A program made the translations under genes and the position numbers. A model generated the notes under the pieces. The model saw only the letters and a list, made by a program, of their open reading frames with translations, made no database searches and was not told the origin of the DNA. Positions 15,907 to 24,857 of a stretch of 40,848 nt of DNA are shown in pieces. Each line of letters begins with the position of its first letter. The first letter of the stretch is position 1. This DNA comes from Janthinobacterium sp. (GTDB taxonomy: Bacteria > Pseudomonadota > Gammaproteobacteria > Burkholderiales > Burkholderiaceae_D): positions 1-40,848 of the forward strand of contig PKWL01000130.1 of assembly GCA_003133225.1 (NCBI GenBank). The letters run 5' to 3'.

Positions 15907-16301
15907 CGATTCGTGTCGCACGCAGCGCGCCGCGTGCTGTCGACATCCCGTCAGTGCGCCAGCCCTGTGCGCTCTCAGCTGGGAGCCGTTGCGCGCAATA
16001 CATGAACCTGGCATCACGTGCGAGGCTCGCCCTGCTCGCGAAGACGACAAATTTTATCGTGAAAACGAGGATGTTCCCTAGGTGCTCCAATGCTGTAATG
16101 CCAAATGAAATTGCTCAGCCAAACCCCTTCGACAGGACTGTGCGTTTATCTTTTCAATCTCGTTCTCCGGCGCAACTGGGGGCGTCCATGTATGAGTCGG
16201 GCGAGCAATCAGGTCAACCAAGTGCGGATAAATCCCATAAGCAGCTTTGAATATCTCTCTCTAGGAACAGCGCCGTAGGTCATCGTGCTATCGTACCCGT
16301 G
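15907..16301. other. Gap between DUF2520 and alkB genes
   Basis: 395 bases with no recognised gene. A 50-codon frame from 16100 (MPNEIAQPNPFDRTVRL...) to 16250 has balanced composition but no supporting motif. No terminator with a T tract is evident after the DUF2520 gene. The alkB promoter should lie at the right end. Confidence 0.4.
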
Positions 16302-16895
16302 ATGGACCTGTTTACGTCGACTGCCCCGTTGATGCCGATTCCTATCGACGATGGCGAATTATATTTTCTCGAGCGCTTGCCGCTAGACGGCGACGCCGTG
16401 CTGCAGCGTCTGATCGAGGAGACCATCTGGCGTGCCGACGCCATCACGGTGTGGGGCAAGCGTCATTTACAACCACGTCTGACGGCATGGCACGGCGCGG
16501 CGCGCTACCGTTATTCAGGCATGGTTCTCGATCCGCTGCCGTTGACGCCCCTACAACTTGAAATCAAGCACGCCGTGGAACTCGCCAGTGGCCACCAATT
16601 TAACAGCGTCTTGCTAAATTATTATCGCGGCCAAAACGACAGCATTGGCTTTCACAGCGACGATGAAAGGGAGCTGGGGCAAAATCCCGTCATAGCATCC
16701 GTCAGTTTTGGCGCGCCGCGCACATTTATTCTTAAGCATAAATATTTGCCGAAAACTGTGAAATTGTTTCTTGGCAATGGAAGTCTGCTTTTAATGTCCG
16801 GAAAAACGCAGGCCAACTGGCAGCACGGAATCAACAAGGAACGTCGATATTGCGCTCCGCGCGTGAACTTGACGTTCAGAAAAATAGTAACTTAG
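16302..16895 (+). CDS. alkB: AlkB-type alpha-ketoglutarate-dependent dioxygenase
   Basis: Fe(II)/2-oxoglutarate dioxygenase that removes alkyl lesions such as 1-methyladenine and 3-methylcytosine from DNA. The 197-residue protein has the iron ligands in FHSDDE (His and Asp) and WQHGI (His), the 2-oxoglutarate-binding Arg in RVNLTFR, and the family block SVSFGAPRTFILKHK. Its size and N-terminal form (WRADAITVWGKRHLQPRLTAWHG, with nucleotide-recognition lid) are closer to the ALKBH2/3-like bacterial group than to E. coli AlkB. The ATG at 16302 is preceded by an in-frame GTG at 16299. Confidence 0.9.
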   Translation: MDLFTSTAPLMPIPIDDGELYFLERLPLDGDAVLQRLIEETIWRADAITVWGKRHLQPRLTAWHGAARYRYSGMVLDPLPLTPLQLEIKHAVELASGHQFNSVLLNYYRGQNDSIGFHSDDERELGQNPVIASVSFGAPRTFILKHKYLPKTVKLFLGNGSLLLMSGKTQANWQHGINKERRYCAPRVNLTFRKIVT

Positions 16896-17096
16896 ATTAT
16901 TTCCGTGCAAAATCAAGCATCATCATCTAATTTCAGTGCACGCTGAAATTTGCCATTTCGCTATCGCCTACTTACATTTCGTCACATTTCTTACCAATTG
17001 ACCACGGACGTACTTTTTCTTCGGTGCTATCTTGGTTATGTCGCATTTCATTGAACTGCGAGCCAAGGCCCTTAAATTTTTTGGAAAGATAAGATA

Positions 17097-17660
17097 ATGA
17101 AAAAGATTCTATTTGCCGTGATTGCGGCCAGCGCCGCCCTGTCTAGCATATCCATTGCTCACGCTGAAGGCGCCTACGCCGGCGCTGGAGCGGTCGCCAG
17201 CCGTTACAGTTTCAACGAGCCTGGCACCGACCAAAGTGGCAACAAGGTTTCCGGTAAATTGTTTGCCGGCTACGAGTTCGACAAGACCTGGGGCGTTGAA
17301 GCCGGTTATACCGACTTCGGCAGTAAGAGCTTCACCTTCAATGGCAGCAATGGCGCCAGCCAGGTTGCCACTGATTCCCATGCGTTTTACGTGGCGGCCA
17401 AGGCGACGGCGCCAATCAACGAACAATTTTCCGTGTTCGGCAAACTCGGTGTGGCTAGCACTCACGACAACATCAGCGGCGACGTGCAATCCAATTTTCA
17501 AGGCGACAGCAAGACCGGTTTGTATGCGTCCATTGGCGGCCAATACGCGATCAATAAAAATGTCGCACTGACGGCTGAACTCGAACATTACGGCCAAAGC
17601 GCCGATTTCGGCCGCAAGGCCGATGCGCTCGCGTTCGGCGCGCGTTATTCGTTTAATTAA
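17097..17660 (+). CDS. Small outer-membrane beta-barrel protein (OmpA-like/OmpW-like porin fold)
   Basis: A 187-residue protein with a signal peptide (residues 1-23, cleavage after IAHA). The mature part is about 164 residues of alternating polar and hydrophobic strands ending in the Phe-Asn C-terminus after RYSFN, as expected for an eight-stranded barrel; GKLFAGYEFDKTWGVEAGYTDFG and GLYASIGGQYAINKNVALTAELEHYG are typical hairpins of the OmpA-like transmembrane family. No peptidoglycan-binding domain follows. A GGAAAG ribosome site lies upstream and a strong terminator downstream, so it forms a single-gene unit. The function is unassigned; adhesion or membrane stability are possibilities. Confidence 0.85.
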   Translation: MKKILFAVIAASAALSSISIAHAEGAYAGAGAVASRYSFNEPGTDQSGNKVSGKLFAGYEFDKTWGVEAGYTDFGSKSFTFNGSNGASQVATDSHAFYVAAKATAPINEQFSVFGKLGVASTHDNISGDVQSNFQGDSKTGLYASIGGQYAINKNVALTAELEHYGQSADFGRKADALAFGARYSFN

Positions 17661-17738
17661 TTGAAGGGCGGGCCCCGCTTGCGCGATCAAACCGGTGCGC
17701 GGCGGCGCCTGACCCGGGCCCAGCTTCTTCCTTAAAAG

Positions 17739-17767
17739 TGCAGTTGCTTTTCAGAACTGCATTTTTT
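17739..17767. terminator. Rho-independent terminator, probably bidirectional
   Basis: TGCAGTT and AACTGCA form a perfect 7-bp stem around a 9-base loop, followed by six T residues; four A residues precede the stem at 17734-17737. It lies between the convergent barrel-protein and ettA genes and can serve both. Confidence 0.88.
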
Positions 17768-17792
17768 CGCTGACCCCTTGCCGCAGCGCGGC

Positions 17793-19460
17793 TTACACCG
17801 TCAGCGGCTTGTAACGGATGCGTTTTGGCTTGGCACCCTCTTCACCCAGGCGTTTTTTCTTGTCCGCTTCATATTCCTGATAATTGCCGTCGAAGAAGCT
17901 CACCTGCGAGTTGCCTTCAAACGCCAGGATATGAGTCGCGATGCGATCGAGGAACCAGCGGTCATGGGTTATGACCATCACGCTACCAGCGAATTCGAGC
18001 AGCGCATCTTCCAGCGCGCGCAAGGTTTCCACATCCAGATCGTTGGACGGTTCATCGAGCAACAACACGTTGCCGCCCATGAGCAGTGTCTTGGCCAGAT
18101 GCAGGCGCCCGCGCTCACCGCCAGATAGGTTGCCGACCAACTTTTGCTGGTCTGAACCTTTGAAATTGAAACGCCCAAGATAAGCGCGCGATGACATTTC
18201 GAAACGCCCCACGGTGACGATATCGGCGCCGCCGCAGACGTCTTCGAACACCGTCTTACTATCTTCCAGCGAATCGCGGTTTTGGTCGACTATCGAGAAC
18301 CGTGCCGTCTTGCCGATCACCACTTCGCCGCTGCCAGGCTGTTCTTTGCCGGTGATCATCTTGAACAGGGTCGACTTGCCGGCGCCGTTCGGGCCGATGA
18401 TGCCGACAATGGCGCCGGCCGGGATCGTAAACGACAGGTCATCGATCAGCAGGCGCTCGCCGAAGGCCTTCGAGACGTTCTTAAACTCGATCACTTCATT
18501 GCCCAGGCGTTCCGCCACCGGGATGAAAATCTCTTGGGTTTCGTTGCGCTTCTGGTATTCGTGCTCGGAAAGTTCATTAAAGCGCGCCAGGCGCGCTTTG
18601 CTCTTGGCTTGACGTCCCTTCGGATTCTGGCGCACCCACTCCAGTTCCTTGGCGATGGTTTTCTGGCGCGACGATTCAGTCGACTCTTCCAGCTTGAGGC
18701 GATTGCTCTTTTGCTCCAGCCAAGAACTGTAATTTCCTTTCCACGGAATGCCATGGCCGCGATCTAGTTCCAGGATCCATTCGGCGGCATTGTCGAGGAA
18801 GTAGCGGTCATGGGTGATGCCGACCACGGTGCCCGGAAAGCGCAGCAGAAATTGTTCGAGCCAGTCGACGGATTCGGCATCGAGATGGTTGGTCGGCTCG
18901 TCAAGCAGCAGCATGTCGGGTTTGGACAGTAGCAGACGGCACAACGCGACGCGCCGCTTCTCGCCACCGGACAGTATGCCGATTTTCGCCTCCCAAGGCG
19001 GCAGGCGCAGCGCATCGGCTGCCATTTCCAGTTGTAAGTTTAAGTTGCCGCCATCAGAGGTCGAAATGATCGCCTCGAGGCGCGCCTGCTCGTTGGCCAG
19101 CGCGTCGAAATCGGCATCTTCCTCGGCGTACGCGGCGTACACTGCTTCGAGTTTGGCCTGCGCTTCGAATACTTCGCCCAAGCCGCCTTCCACCACCTGG
19201 CGTACCGTCTGTTCCGCATCAAGCAGCGGCTCTTGCGGCAAATAACCGATGTTTAGACCCGGCATCGGCACCGCTTCGCCCTGGATGTCGGTGTCGATGC
19301 CGGCCATAATCTTGAGCAAGGTCGATTTACCAGAGCCGTTCAAGCCCAGCACGCCAATCTTGGCGCCGGGGAAGAAGGACAGTGAAATATCTTTCAGAAT
19401 CTGCCGCTTGGGAGGGACGATTTTGCCCACGCGGTTCATGGTATAGACGTAATTGGCCAT
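17793..19460 (-). CDS. ettA: Energy-dependent translational throttle protein EttA (ABC-F)
   Basis: Ribosome-bound ABC-F ATPase that gates the first peptide bond according to the ADP/ATP ratio. The 555-residue length is exact for the family. Two ATPase cassettes are complete: Walker A GLNGSGKSTLLKI, signature LSGGEKRRVAL and Walker B LLLDEPTNHLD in the first; GPNGAGKSTLFKM, LSGGERGRLHLAK and LLLDEPSNDLD in the second. The P-site tRNA interaction linker between them is the Lys/Arg-rich stretch near RQNPKGRQAKSKARLARF. It starts 56 bases after rarD's stop on the same strand. Confidence 0.97.
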   Translation of the reverse strand: MANYVYTMNRVGKIVPPKRQILKDISLSFFPGAKIGVLGLNGSGKSTLLKIMAGIDTDIQGEAVPMPGLNIGYLPQEPLLDAEQTVRQVVEGGLGEVFEAQAKLEAVYAAYAEEDADFDALANEQARLEAIISTSDGGNLNLQLEMAADALRLPPWEAKIGILSGGEKRRVALCRLLLSKPDMLLLDEPTNHLDAESVDWLEQFLLRFPGTVVGITHDRYFLDNAAEWILELDRGHGIPWKGNYSSWLEQKSNRLKLEESTESSRQKTIAKELEWVRQNPKGRQAKSKARLARFNELSEHEYQKRNETQEIFIPVAERLGNEVIEFKNVSKAFGERLLIDDLSFTIPAGAIVGIIGPNGAGKSTLFKMITGKEQPGSGEVVIGKTARFSIVDQNRDSLEDSKTVFEDVCGGADIVTVGRFEMSSRAYLGRFNFKGSDQQKLVGNLSGGERGRLHLAKTLLMGGNVLLLDEPSNDLDVETLRALEDALLEFAGSVMVITHDRWFLDRIATHILAFEGNSQVSFFDGNYQEYEADKKKRLGEEGAKPKRIRYKPLTV

Positions 19461-19516
19461 TGATGTATCTCAAGTGATAAACAGTGAACAGGATACGATA
19501 AAACACCCCCTTGCCG

Positions 19517-20410
19517 CTAGCGTGTTTGCCAGGTGCTGGCATAGCGCCTGCTCATCCAGATTCCTTCGCCGGCGTACAGCAGCAGCGCGCACCAGATGAT
19601 GACAAAGCCGATCATGCGTTGCGTCGTGAAGCCTTCATGGAAGATCCACACGCCAATTAACAACTGCATGCTCGGGGCGATATATTGCAACAGGCCCAAT
19701 ACCGACAGCGGTATGCGGCGTGCGCCGGACGCGAAAAGCAGCAGCGGGATCGCCGTGATGGGACCGGAAGCGGCCAGCAGCCAGCGTGTGCTGGCCGAAG
19801 CGCTGCTGATAAAGCTGTTGTGGCCATGATAGGTTAGCCAGGCCACATAGGAAAAGGCGAGCGGAAACAGGAGCAGCGTTTCGAACGACAAGCCTTCGAG
19901 CGCACCCAAGGCCGCTGTTTTGCGCATCAGCCCGTAGCCGCCGAAGGTGGCGGCCAGCATCAGGGCGATCCAGGGCAATTGCCCAGCCTGCAACGCGAGC
20001 CAAGCCACGCCACAACCGGCCAGCCCAATCGCCAGCCACTGGCCACGCCGTAGTCGCTCTTGCAGCAACAGAAAGCCGAGCATGACATTGATCAAAGGCG
20101 TGATGAAATAGCCGAGGCTGGCGTCGATCACATGACCGTTGTTAATGGCCCAGATGTAGATGAACCAGTTGCCCGACAACAGGCAGGCGCTGGCAATAAA
20201 ACCGCCAATGACTCGTGGTTGCCGCGTCACCTGACCTAGCCATTTCCATTGGCGCCGCAGACACAGGACGATGCCCAAAAAGAGGAGCGACCACAGCATG
20301 CGGTGCGCCAGGATTTCGAGCGGCGCCACTTCGTCGATGGCGTGGAAATACAGAGGGAACAAGCCCCAGAAAAAAAATGACAGGGCGGCGTAGAACATGC
20401 CAGTATTCAT
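19517..20410 (-). CDS. rarD: RarD protein, DMT-superfamily (EamA) permease
   Basis: Inner-membrane transporter of 297 residues with about ten hydrophobic segments in two EamA repeats. The N-terminus (GMFYAALSFFFWGLFPLYFHAI), LEILAHRMLWSLLFL, and the middle LGYFITPLINVMLGFLLLQERL are typical of RarD. The family was named for a link with chloramphenicol sensitivity; the natural substrate is not known. It lies between ettA and the HDAC-like gene on the same strand. Confidence 0.92.
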   Translation of the reverse strand: MNTGMFYAALSFFFWGLFPLYFHAIDEVAPLEILAHRMLWSLLFLGIVLCLRRQWKWLGQVTRQPRVIGGFIASACLLSGNWFIYIWAINNGHVIDASLGYFITPLINVMLGFLLLQERLRRGQWLAIGLAGCGVAWLALQAGQLPWIALMLAATFGGYGLMRKTAALGALEGLSFETLLLFPLAFSYVAWLTYHGHNSFISSASASTRWLLAASGPITAIPLLLFASGARRIPLSVLGLLQYIAPSMQLLIGVWIFHEGFTTQRMIGFVIIWCALLLYAGEGIWMSRRYASTWQTR

Positions 20411-20480
20411 AGGCGATCAGCGAGGCGCGGTTGGTAGGATTGTTATTATGGCTGAATTGCCAGGGTCGTTGTTGGCGGCT

Positions 20481-20505
20481 GACGCCGCCTGTCCCGGGCG
20501 GCGTC
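20481..20505. other. Perfect 9-bp-stem hairpin between rarD and the HDAC-like gene
   Basis: GACGCCGCC and GGCGGCGTC flank a 7-base loop TGTCCCG. No T tract follows on the minus strand, so it is not a classical terminator for the deacetylase gene upstream; it may slow polymerase, protect the mRNA end or act with Rho. Confidence 0.6.
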
Positions 20506-20590
20506 AAAATGGCCGCACAGCGTTGTTTTGCGGAACGGGCGGCATGGCGCGGGCCGAAGGTTCTGCCGCCGCCGTTGCCTGCCGGAAGGC

Positions 20591-21634
20591 TCAGTCGGCC
20601 GTCTCGAAGCCTTCCAGAACATTGACGACGTTGACCCCGATTTCCTTGACGGGGTGGCCCCCTTCCAAGATGAACGCGGTAGGCAGTCCTAGGAAGGAGA
20701 TGCGTTCGCCGATACGAAGGAAGTCGGCGCTTTGCAGTGCAAAATGCGATTGTGGAGCGCCGCCGAAAGTATCCACCCCGAGCGACACCACCAAGGCATC
20801 CGGAGCATAGCTGCGAAGGCGGATGCAAGCCGTCTCTAGTGCGGCGAACCATATCGTCGTCGGAGTGCCGGCCGGCAACGGTAGGTTCATGTTGTAACCG
20901 AGACCGGCGCCCGCGCCGGTCTCGGTGGCGTGGCCCAAGTAAAACGGAAAAGCGCTGCGCGGATCGGCGTGCAGTGAAATGTACAGTACGTCGTCGCGCT
21001 CGTAAAAAATACTCTGCGTGCCGTTCCCGTGATGATAGTCAAGGTCGAGAATGACGACCCGGCGCGCGCCATCGTCAAGCAGGTGCTGGGCCGCCAGTGC
21101 AGCATTGTTGAGGAAGCACGAACCGCCGAAAAAATCGATGCCGGCATGGTGGCCGGGCGGTCGGGTCAGTGCAAAGGTGGCACGCTCGCCCAAGCGTAGG
21201 GCGTGGGCCGCGTTGACGGCACAATCGGCGCCGGCCTTAGCCGCGATCCAGGTGCCGCAGGTGACGGGAGTGCTGCGGTCCATCGAATACAAGCCCAGCT
21301 TGGCGCCAAAATTATCCGGCTCGATGTCGTCACGCAGGCTGCGGATCGGCCACACGGACGGGAACGCATCCAAATCGGCGTTGGCGGGATCAAGCGCCAG
21401 CCAGTCGCTCCAGGCATGGCGCAGGAAATGCAGGTAGCGCGGAGTGTGGATGCGCTCGAGCGACAGCAGCGGCACTCCCTGCGGCGTGACGATGCGCCCT
21501 AAGTTCCTGCGCCCCAGTTCGGCGACAACGACGTCGGCCCGTTCCGGCGTGTCGACGCACGGCACGCTCGCGCCGCGCACGGTTTCGAAGCGGCCGCAGT
21601 GCTGGCCGTGCAGTTCGTTGTAAAAGGTGAGCAA
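20591..21634 (-). CDS. HDAC-like amidohydrolase (histone deacetylase/acetylpolyamine amidohydrolase family) with Tyr-to-His change
   Basis: A 347-residue zinc-dependent deacylase. The proton-relay His pair (162-163) is in RPPGHHAG; zinc ligands are Asp199 and His201 in DLDYHHGNGT and Asp288 in SLGVDTF. The catalytic Tyr that stabilises the transition state in this family (in the GGY motif) is His327 here (LEGGHPVKEIGVNV; codon CAC at 20654-20656). Vertebrate class IIa HDACs carry the same change and lose most acetyl-lysine activity while keeping activity on other acyl groups. All other features look intact, so it is not an eroded gene. The start is TTG (21634) with AGG upstream. It begins 31 bases after the gshA stop on the same strand, suggesting co-transcription. 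Confidence 0.9.
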   Translation of the reverse strand: MLTFYNELHGQHCGRFETVRGASVPCVDTPERADVVVAELGRRNLGRIVTPQGVPLLSLERIHTPRYLHFLRHAWSDWLALDPANADLDAFPSVWPIRSLRDDIEPDNFGAKLGLYSMDRSTPVTCGTWIAAKAGADCAVNAAHALRLGERATFALTRPPGHHAGIDFFGGSCFLNNAALAAQHLLDDGARRVVILDLDYHHGNGTQSIFYERDDVLYISLHADPRSAFPFYLGHATETGAGAGLGYNMNLPLPAGTPTTIWFAALETACIRLRSYAPDALVVSLGVDTFGGAPQSHFALQSADFLRIGERISFLGLPTAFILEGGHPVKEIGVNVVNVLEGFETAD

Positions 21635-21665
21635 AGGTCGCCTAAAAAGTGGTGGCCGCGTTCGA

Positions 21666-23258
21666 TTAACTGGTATGGCACAAATTGCTGGAACGATAGG
21701 CGGCTACGTAGTCATCGAAACTGGCCGTTGGCGTCTGTTCGATCTGAGCTTGCTCGGCCATCGACGCGGCAGCGAGCGCCGTGAAATAGGCCAGCTCTTC
21801 GGCGACGGGGGGATGGGCGCGGAAATAGGCTGCGTGTGCCTGGCTTTGGCTCAGGCCGAACGCAGCAAACGAGCCGCCGTTGCCTTCCACCTGGGCCAGT
21901 ACCCTGGCCGATGGCGTCGCCTCCGGATCGGCCAGCTTTCTCGCCTGCAGCGCCAGCGAGTTAGCATGCACGGCGCCGCCGCACTGGCGGTCGAGCAGGG
22001 CGGCAACGGGGGCGATGCGTTGCAGCAGTTGCGCGCCCCACTCCTGCAGCGTGATGGCGGCGTCGCCTTGGCGCAGCATCAGCCCCGGGCGCCGGCCTTC
22101 CTTGACGGTGCGCGCAAAGTTTTCTGTGAAGGTGCGGCTTTGTTCCTCCGAGATCGGGGCGCTTTCGTCGAGCGCGCAAAAGAGCAGGAAAGCGTCGAGA
22201 AAGCGCGCCGTTTCCAAACTGATCCCGATTGGCTCGAAGGGGTCCACGTCCATGCAGCGCACTTCGACGTATTGCACGCCGCGCGCGCAAAGGGCCTGGA
22301 GCGGCCGTTCACCGGTACGGATCACGCGCTTGGGCCGGATTGTCGAATAATATTCGTTTTCGATCTGCAGCACGTTGGTGCTGAGCTGGATCCATTCGCC
22401 ATCTTTTTTAAGGCCGAGCTGTGCATATGGCAAGTAGGGCTGATTGACGGCCCTAGTGAGCGTGGCGACGTAAATGTCGAGGCTGTTCTCCTGCGGTTTC
22501 AGGCCCGATTGCGCATCATTTTGGTAGCCTAGATCGCTCATGCGCAGGCTGGTCGCATACGGTAGGTACAAAGTGTCGGCCGACAGAGTGGCGAGCTGGT
22601 GGCTGCGGCCGCGCAAAAAGCCGGCGGACAGAGCCGGCGAGGCTCCGAACAGATACATCAGCAGCCAGCTGTAGCGGCGGAAATTGCGGATCATCGCCAA
22701 ATAGCTCTCAGATTGCAGCGCCATGGCCGATGCCGCCTGGGGGGCGCCCGAATTAGGCACGGCCAGCACGGGCCAAAGTCGCTCGTCGAGCGAGTAGTTG
22801 TAGTGAATCCCCGCGATGCATTGCATGGCTTTGCCATACCGCAGAGCCAGGCCGCGCCGGTAGACGTGCTTGAGCATGCCCAGGTTTGACGTACCATACC
22901 AGGCAATTTGGATGCCTTCTTCGGGCGGCAGCTGGCACGGCATTGACTGGCTCCATAGCAGCTCGTCGCCCAGCTTGGAATAGGCGAAGCGATGGATACT
23001 GTCCAGTTTTTGCAGCGTCACAGCGATGTCGTGCTCGGGCGGAGTGATGAATTCGAGCAGGGCTTCGGCGTAATCGGTGGTGATCTGCGGATGGGTCAAG
23101 GCCGAGCCAAGAGCGGCCGGGTGCGGTGTCGCCGCCAATTTGCCGGTCGGCTCGACGCGCAAGGTCTCTCGTTCGATGCCGCGCAAGCCGCCAGTGAGCA
23201 TGGCGAGGTTGGCATCTTCTGCGAGTAGGGCCAGGCGGCGAGTCAGTAAATTGGGCAA
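21666..23258 (-). CDS. gshA: Glutamate-cysteine ligase
   Basis: First and rate-limiting enzyme of glutathione synthesis, ligating glutamate and cysteine with ATP in the cytoplasm. The 530-residue protein is of the enterobacterial GshA type (E. coli 518): [17 protein letters not shown] near the N-terminus, [29 protein letters not shown] and [22 protein letters not shown] blocks are recognisable. The frame is open far upstream, but no ATG fits the family N-terminus. A TTG at 23258 (read as Met, followed by [11 protein letters not shown]) lies seven bases after AGGAAG and is chosen as start. A run of nine C residues on the minus strand lies about 85 bases upstream. The HDAC-like gene follows. 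Confidence 0.93.
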   Translation of the reverse strand: MPNLLTRRLALLAEDANLAMLTGGLRGIERETLRVEPTGKLAATPHPAALGSALTHPQITTDYAEALLEFITPPEHDIAVTLQKLDSIHRFAYSKLGDELLWSQSMPCQLPPEEGIQIAWYGTSNLGMLKHVYRRGLALRYGKAMQCIAGIHYNYSLDERLWPVLAVPNSGAPQAASAMALQSESYLAMIRNFRRYSWLLMYLFGASPALSAGFLRGRSHQLATLSADTLYLPYATSLRMSDLGYQNDAQSGLKPQENSLDIYVATLTRAVNQPYLPYAQLGLKKDGEWIQLSTNVLQIENEYYSTIRPKRVIRTGERPLQALCARGVQYVEVRCMDVDPFEPIGISLETARFLDAFLLFCALDESAPISEEQSRTFTENFARTVKEGRRPGLMLRQGDAAITLQEWGAQLLQRIAPVAALLDRQCGGAVHANSLALQARKLADPEATPSARVLAQVEGNGGSFAAFGLSQSQAHAAYFRAHPPVAEELAYFTALAAASMAEQAQIEQTPTASFDDYVAAYRSSNLCHTS

Positions 23259-23343
23259 TTTGATCTTCCTGTCTTGTGCATCATACAAATTATTCGTGCT
23301 GAGAGTAACCGAAATTCGGCAACAGCGTCGGTGCGTAGCAAAA

Positions 23344-23352
23344 GGGGGGGGG
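23344..23352. repeat. Homopolymer tract of nine G (C on the gshA strand)
   Basis: Nine consecutive G residues preceded by four A residues lie in the space between prmC and gshA, about 86-94 bases upstream of the gshA TTG. Such tracts slip during replication and can change promoter spacing. Confidence 0.9.
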
Positions 23353-23432
23353 CGCCGGGCGCTTTCACGGTCGAGCGCCATGGCCCTGCGTGGATCCGCA
23401 AACCAGCTTGAAAAGTTGCATGTTTGCACCAT

Positions 23433-24293
23433 TCATCCGGCGCTTCGACCGCCGCTGACGCGCTCTATTCCGGCCAAGTCCGTCCAGCTGTCGACGCCGC
23501 AAAAACCGTGTTCCGTTAGCAACGCGCGCACGGCATGGGCTTGATCGTAACCATGTTCCACCAGCAGCCATCCCGGCCGCGCCAAGCGGCGCGCTGCGCC
23601 CGCGATGATAAGACGTAGCGCGGATAGGCCGTCGCCATGGTCGCATAGGGCGTCCATCGGCTCAAAGCGCAAATCGCCTTGTTCCAAGTGGCCGTCGCCG
23701 GCGGCGATATAGGGCGGATTGGCGACGATGAGGTCGAAAATTTCCCCCTTCAGTGCGCCATACCAGTTGCTCTGCATGAAGGTCACATTGACACCGTTGG
23801 CATGGGCGTTGTGTTGCGCTACGCTGAGCGCGGCGGCGCTGACGTCGAGCGCGCTGACTTGAGCGTCGGGCCGTGTGTGGGCCAGCGCGACGGCGATCGC
23901 GCCGCTGCCCGTTCCCAAGTCGAGCAAGCGGCCTTGGGACGGCAGTCGTTCCAGTGCCAGGTCAACTAGCAGTTCAGTGTCCGGGCGGGGGATCAGTACG
24001 GCATCGCAAACGCGAAAAGGGAGTCCGTAAAATTCCCGGTGAGCGACGATATAGGCGATCGGCTCACCCCGCTGGCGGCGCGCGATGAGCGCCGCCAGAA
24101 GCGCCGCTTCGTCAGCGCTTAGGGCGCGCTCCGCTTGCGTTATCAGGCCGACGCGTGTTAAGCCCAGCACGTGGCACAGCAGGATGCGGTTGTCCAGCGG
24201 CTCTAGCAGTGGCCTAATTTGCAGGGCGCCAACCGTGCTGCCGGCGGCGACGAGGCCGGAGGCTGGCGTCATTTGCGGCGCGTCAGAGTCCAT
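23433..24293 (-). CDS. prmC: Peptide chain release factor N5-glutamine methyltransferase
   Basis: Methylates the Gln of the GGQ motif of release factors RF1 and RF2 with S-adenosylmethionine. The 286-residue protein has the N-terminal helical domain, RREPIAYI-like substrate loop (here RGEPIAYIVAHREFYG), the SAM motif LLDLGTGSGAIAVAL and the catalytic NPPY (VANPPYIAAG). The start at 24293 (MDSDAPQM) overlaps the end of dsbB by 25 bases, so translation is probably coupled. Its substrate gene prfA is two genes upstream on the same strand, with dsbB between them. Confidence 0.93.
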   Translation of the reverse strand: MDSDAPQMTPASGLVAAGSTVGALQIRPLLEPLDNRILLCHVLGLTRVGLITQAERALSADEAALLAALIARRQRGEPIAYIVAHREFYGLPFRVCDAVLIPRPDTELLVDLALERLPSQGRLLDLGTGSGAIAVALAHTRPDAQVSALDVSAAALSVAQHNAHANGVNVTFMQSNWYGALKGEIFDLIVANPPYIAAGDGHLEQGDLRFEPMDALCDHGDGLSALRLIIAGAARRLARPGWLLVEHGYDQAHAVRALLTEHGFCGVDSWTDLAGIERVSGGRSAG

Positions 24294-24736
24294 ATCAACG
24301 CGCCCGTGAAAATGGCGAACCAGACGAAGGACCAATGGGGAATTGACAGGCCGAAAAACGGCGCGGTCACGTCTTCGCAGAGGCCATCGGCCTTGAAGAT
24401 AAACGGCATATATCTGGCTGTAAAGATTTTGTTGAGGGATGTCTCGAGCGGGTCTATGCCGCAAGATAGCCCGGGATGGGCCAGTATGTACAGGTGTTTT
24501 CCGGCGACGCCGAGACCGCCGAACGCGCTAAGTAGGCCTAGGGCCGCCCCCAGCCGCGGTTTGCCAACGGCCGCGCCGGCAAGGCAGGCCAGAGCGATGC
24601 CCAGGAACAGGTAGCGCTGGATCACGCACAAGGGGCAAGGCAGGATGTCCATCACATGTTGCAGGTACATGGCCACGGCCAGCATGACGAAACAACAAAA
24701 AGCGATAGACAAAAGCAGGGGGCGCGACTTGTTCAT
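24269..24736 (-). CDS. dsbB: Disulfide bond formation protein B
   Basis: Inner-membrane quinone reductase that re-oxidises DsbA. The 155-residue protein has four hydrophobic segments (about 8-28, 42-62, 66-86 and 132-150). The first periplasmic loop carries the Cys pair in LPCPLC, and the second loop has Cys in GLSCG and GLCED. It lies between prfA and prmC and overlaps prmC by 25 bases, an unusual insertion in the otherwise common prfA-prmC pair. The partner DsbA is not in the window. Confidence 0.93.
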   Translation of the reverse strand: MNKSRPLLLSIAFCCFVMLAVAMYLQHVMDILPCPLCVIQRYLFLGIALACLAGAAVGKPRLGAALGLLSAFGGLGVAGKHLYILAHPGLSCGIDPLETSLNKIFTARYMPFIFKADGLCEDVTAPFFGLSIPHWSFVWFAIFTGALIWTLTRRK

Positions 24737-24857
24737 GGATTACCCGGTTAGGTGACGACTCAGCGTGGATAAGGGACGCGCTGGGGGTTGATAATTTTCG
24801 CATATCCGCCAAAATTTGGAGAAATCATGCGCAACAAAGTCCAAGCCGCTGGCCAAC

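Noticed and set aside
15489..16250. 253-codon plus-strand frame overlapping the DUF2520 gene
   Set aside because: Most of it is an alternate frame of the DUF2520 gene; only the last 50 codons lie in the gap, and they lack support.
20481..20505. Intrinsic terminator for the HDAC-like gene
   Set aside because: The stem is perfect, but no T tract follows in the direction of transcription, so it is recorded only as a hairpin.
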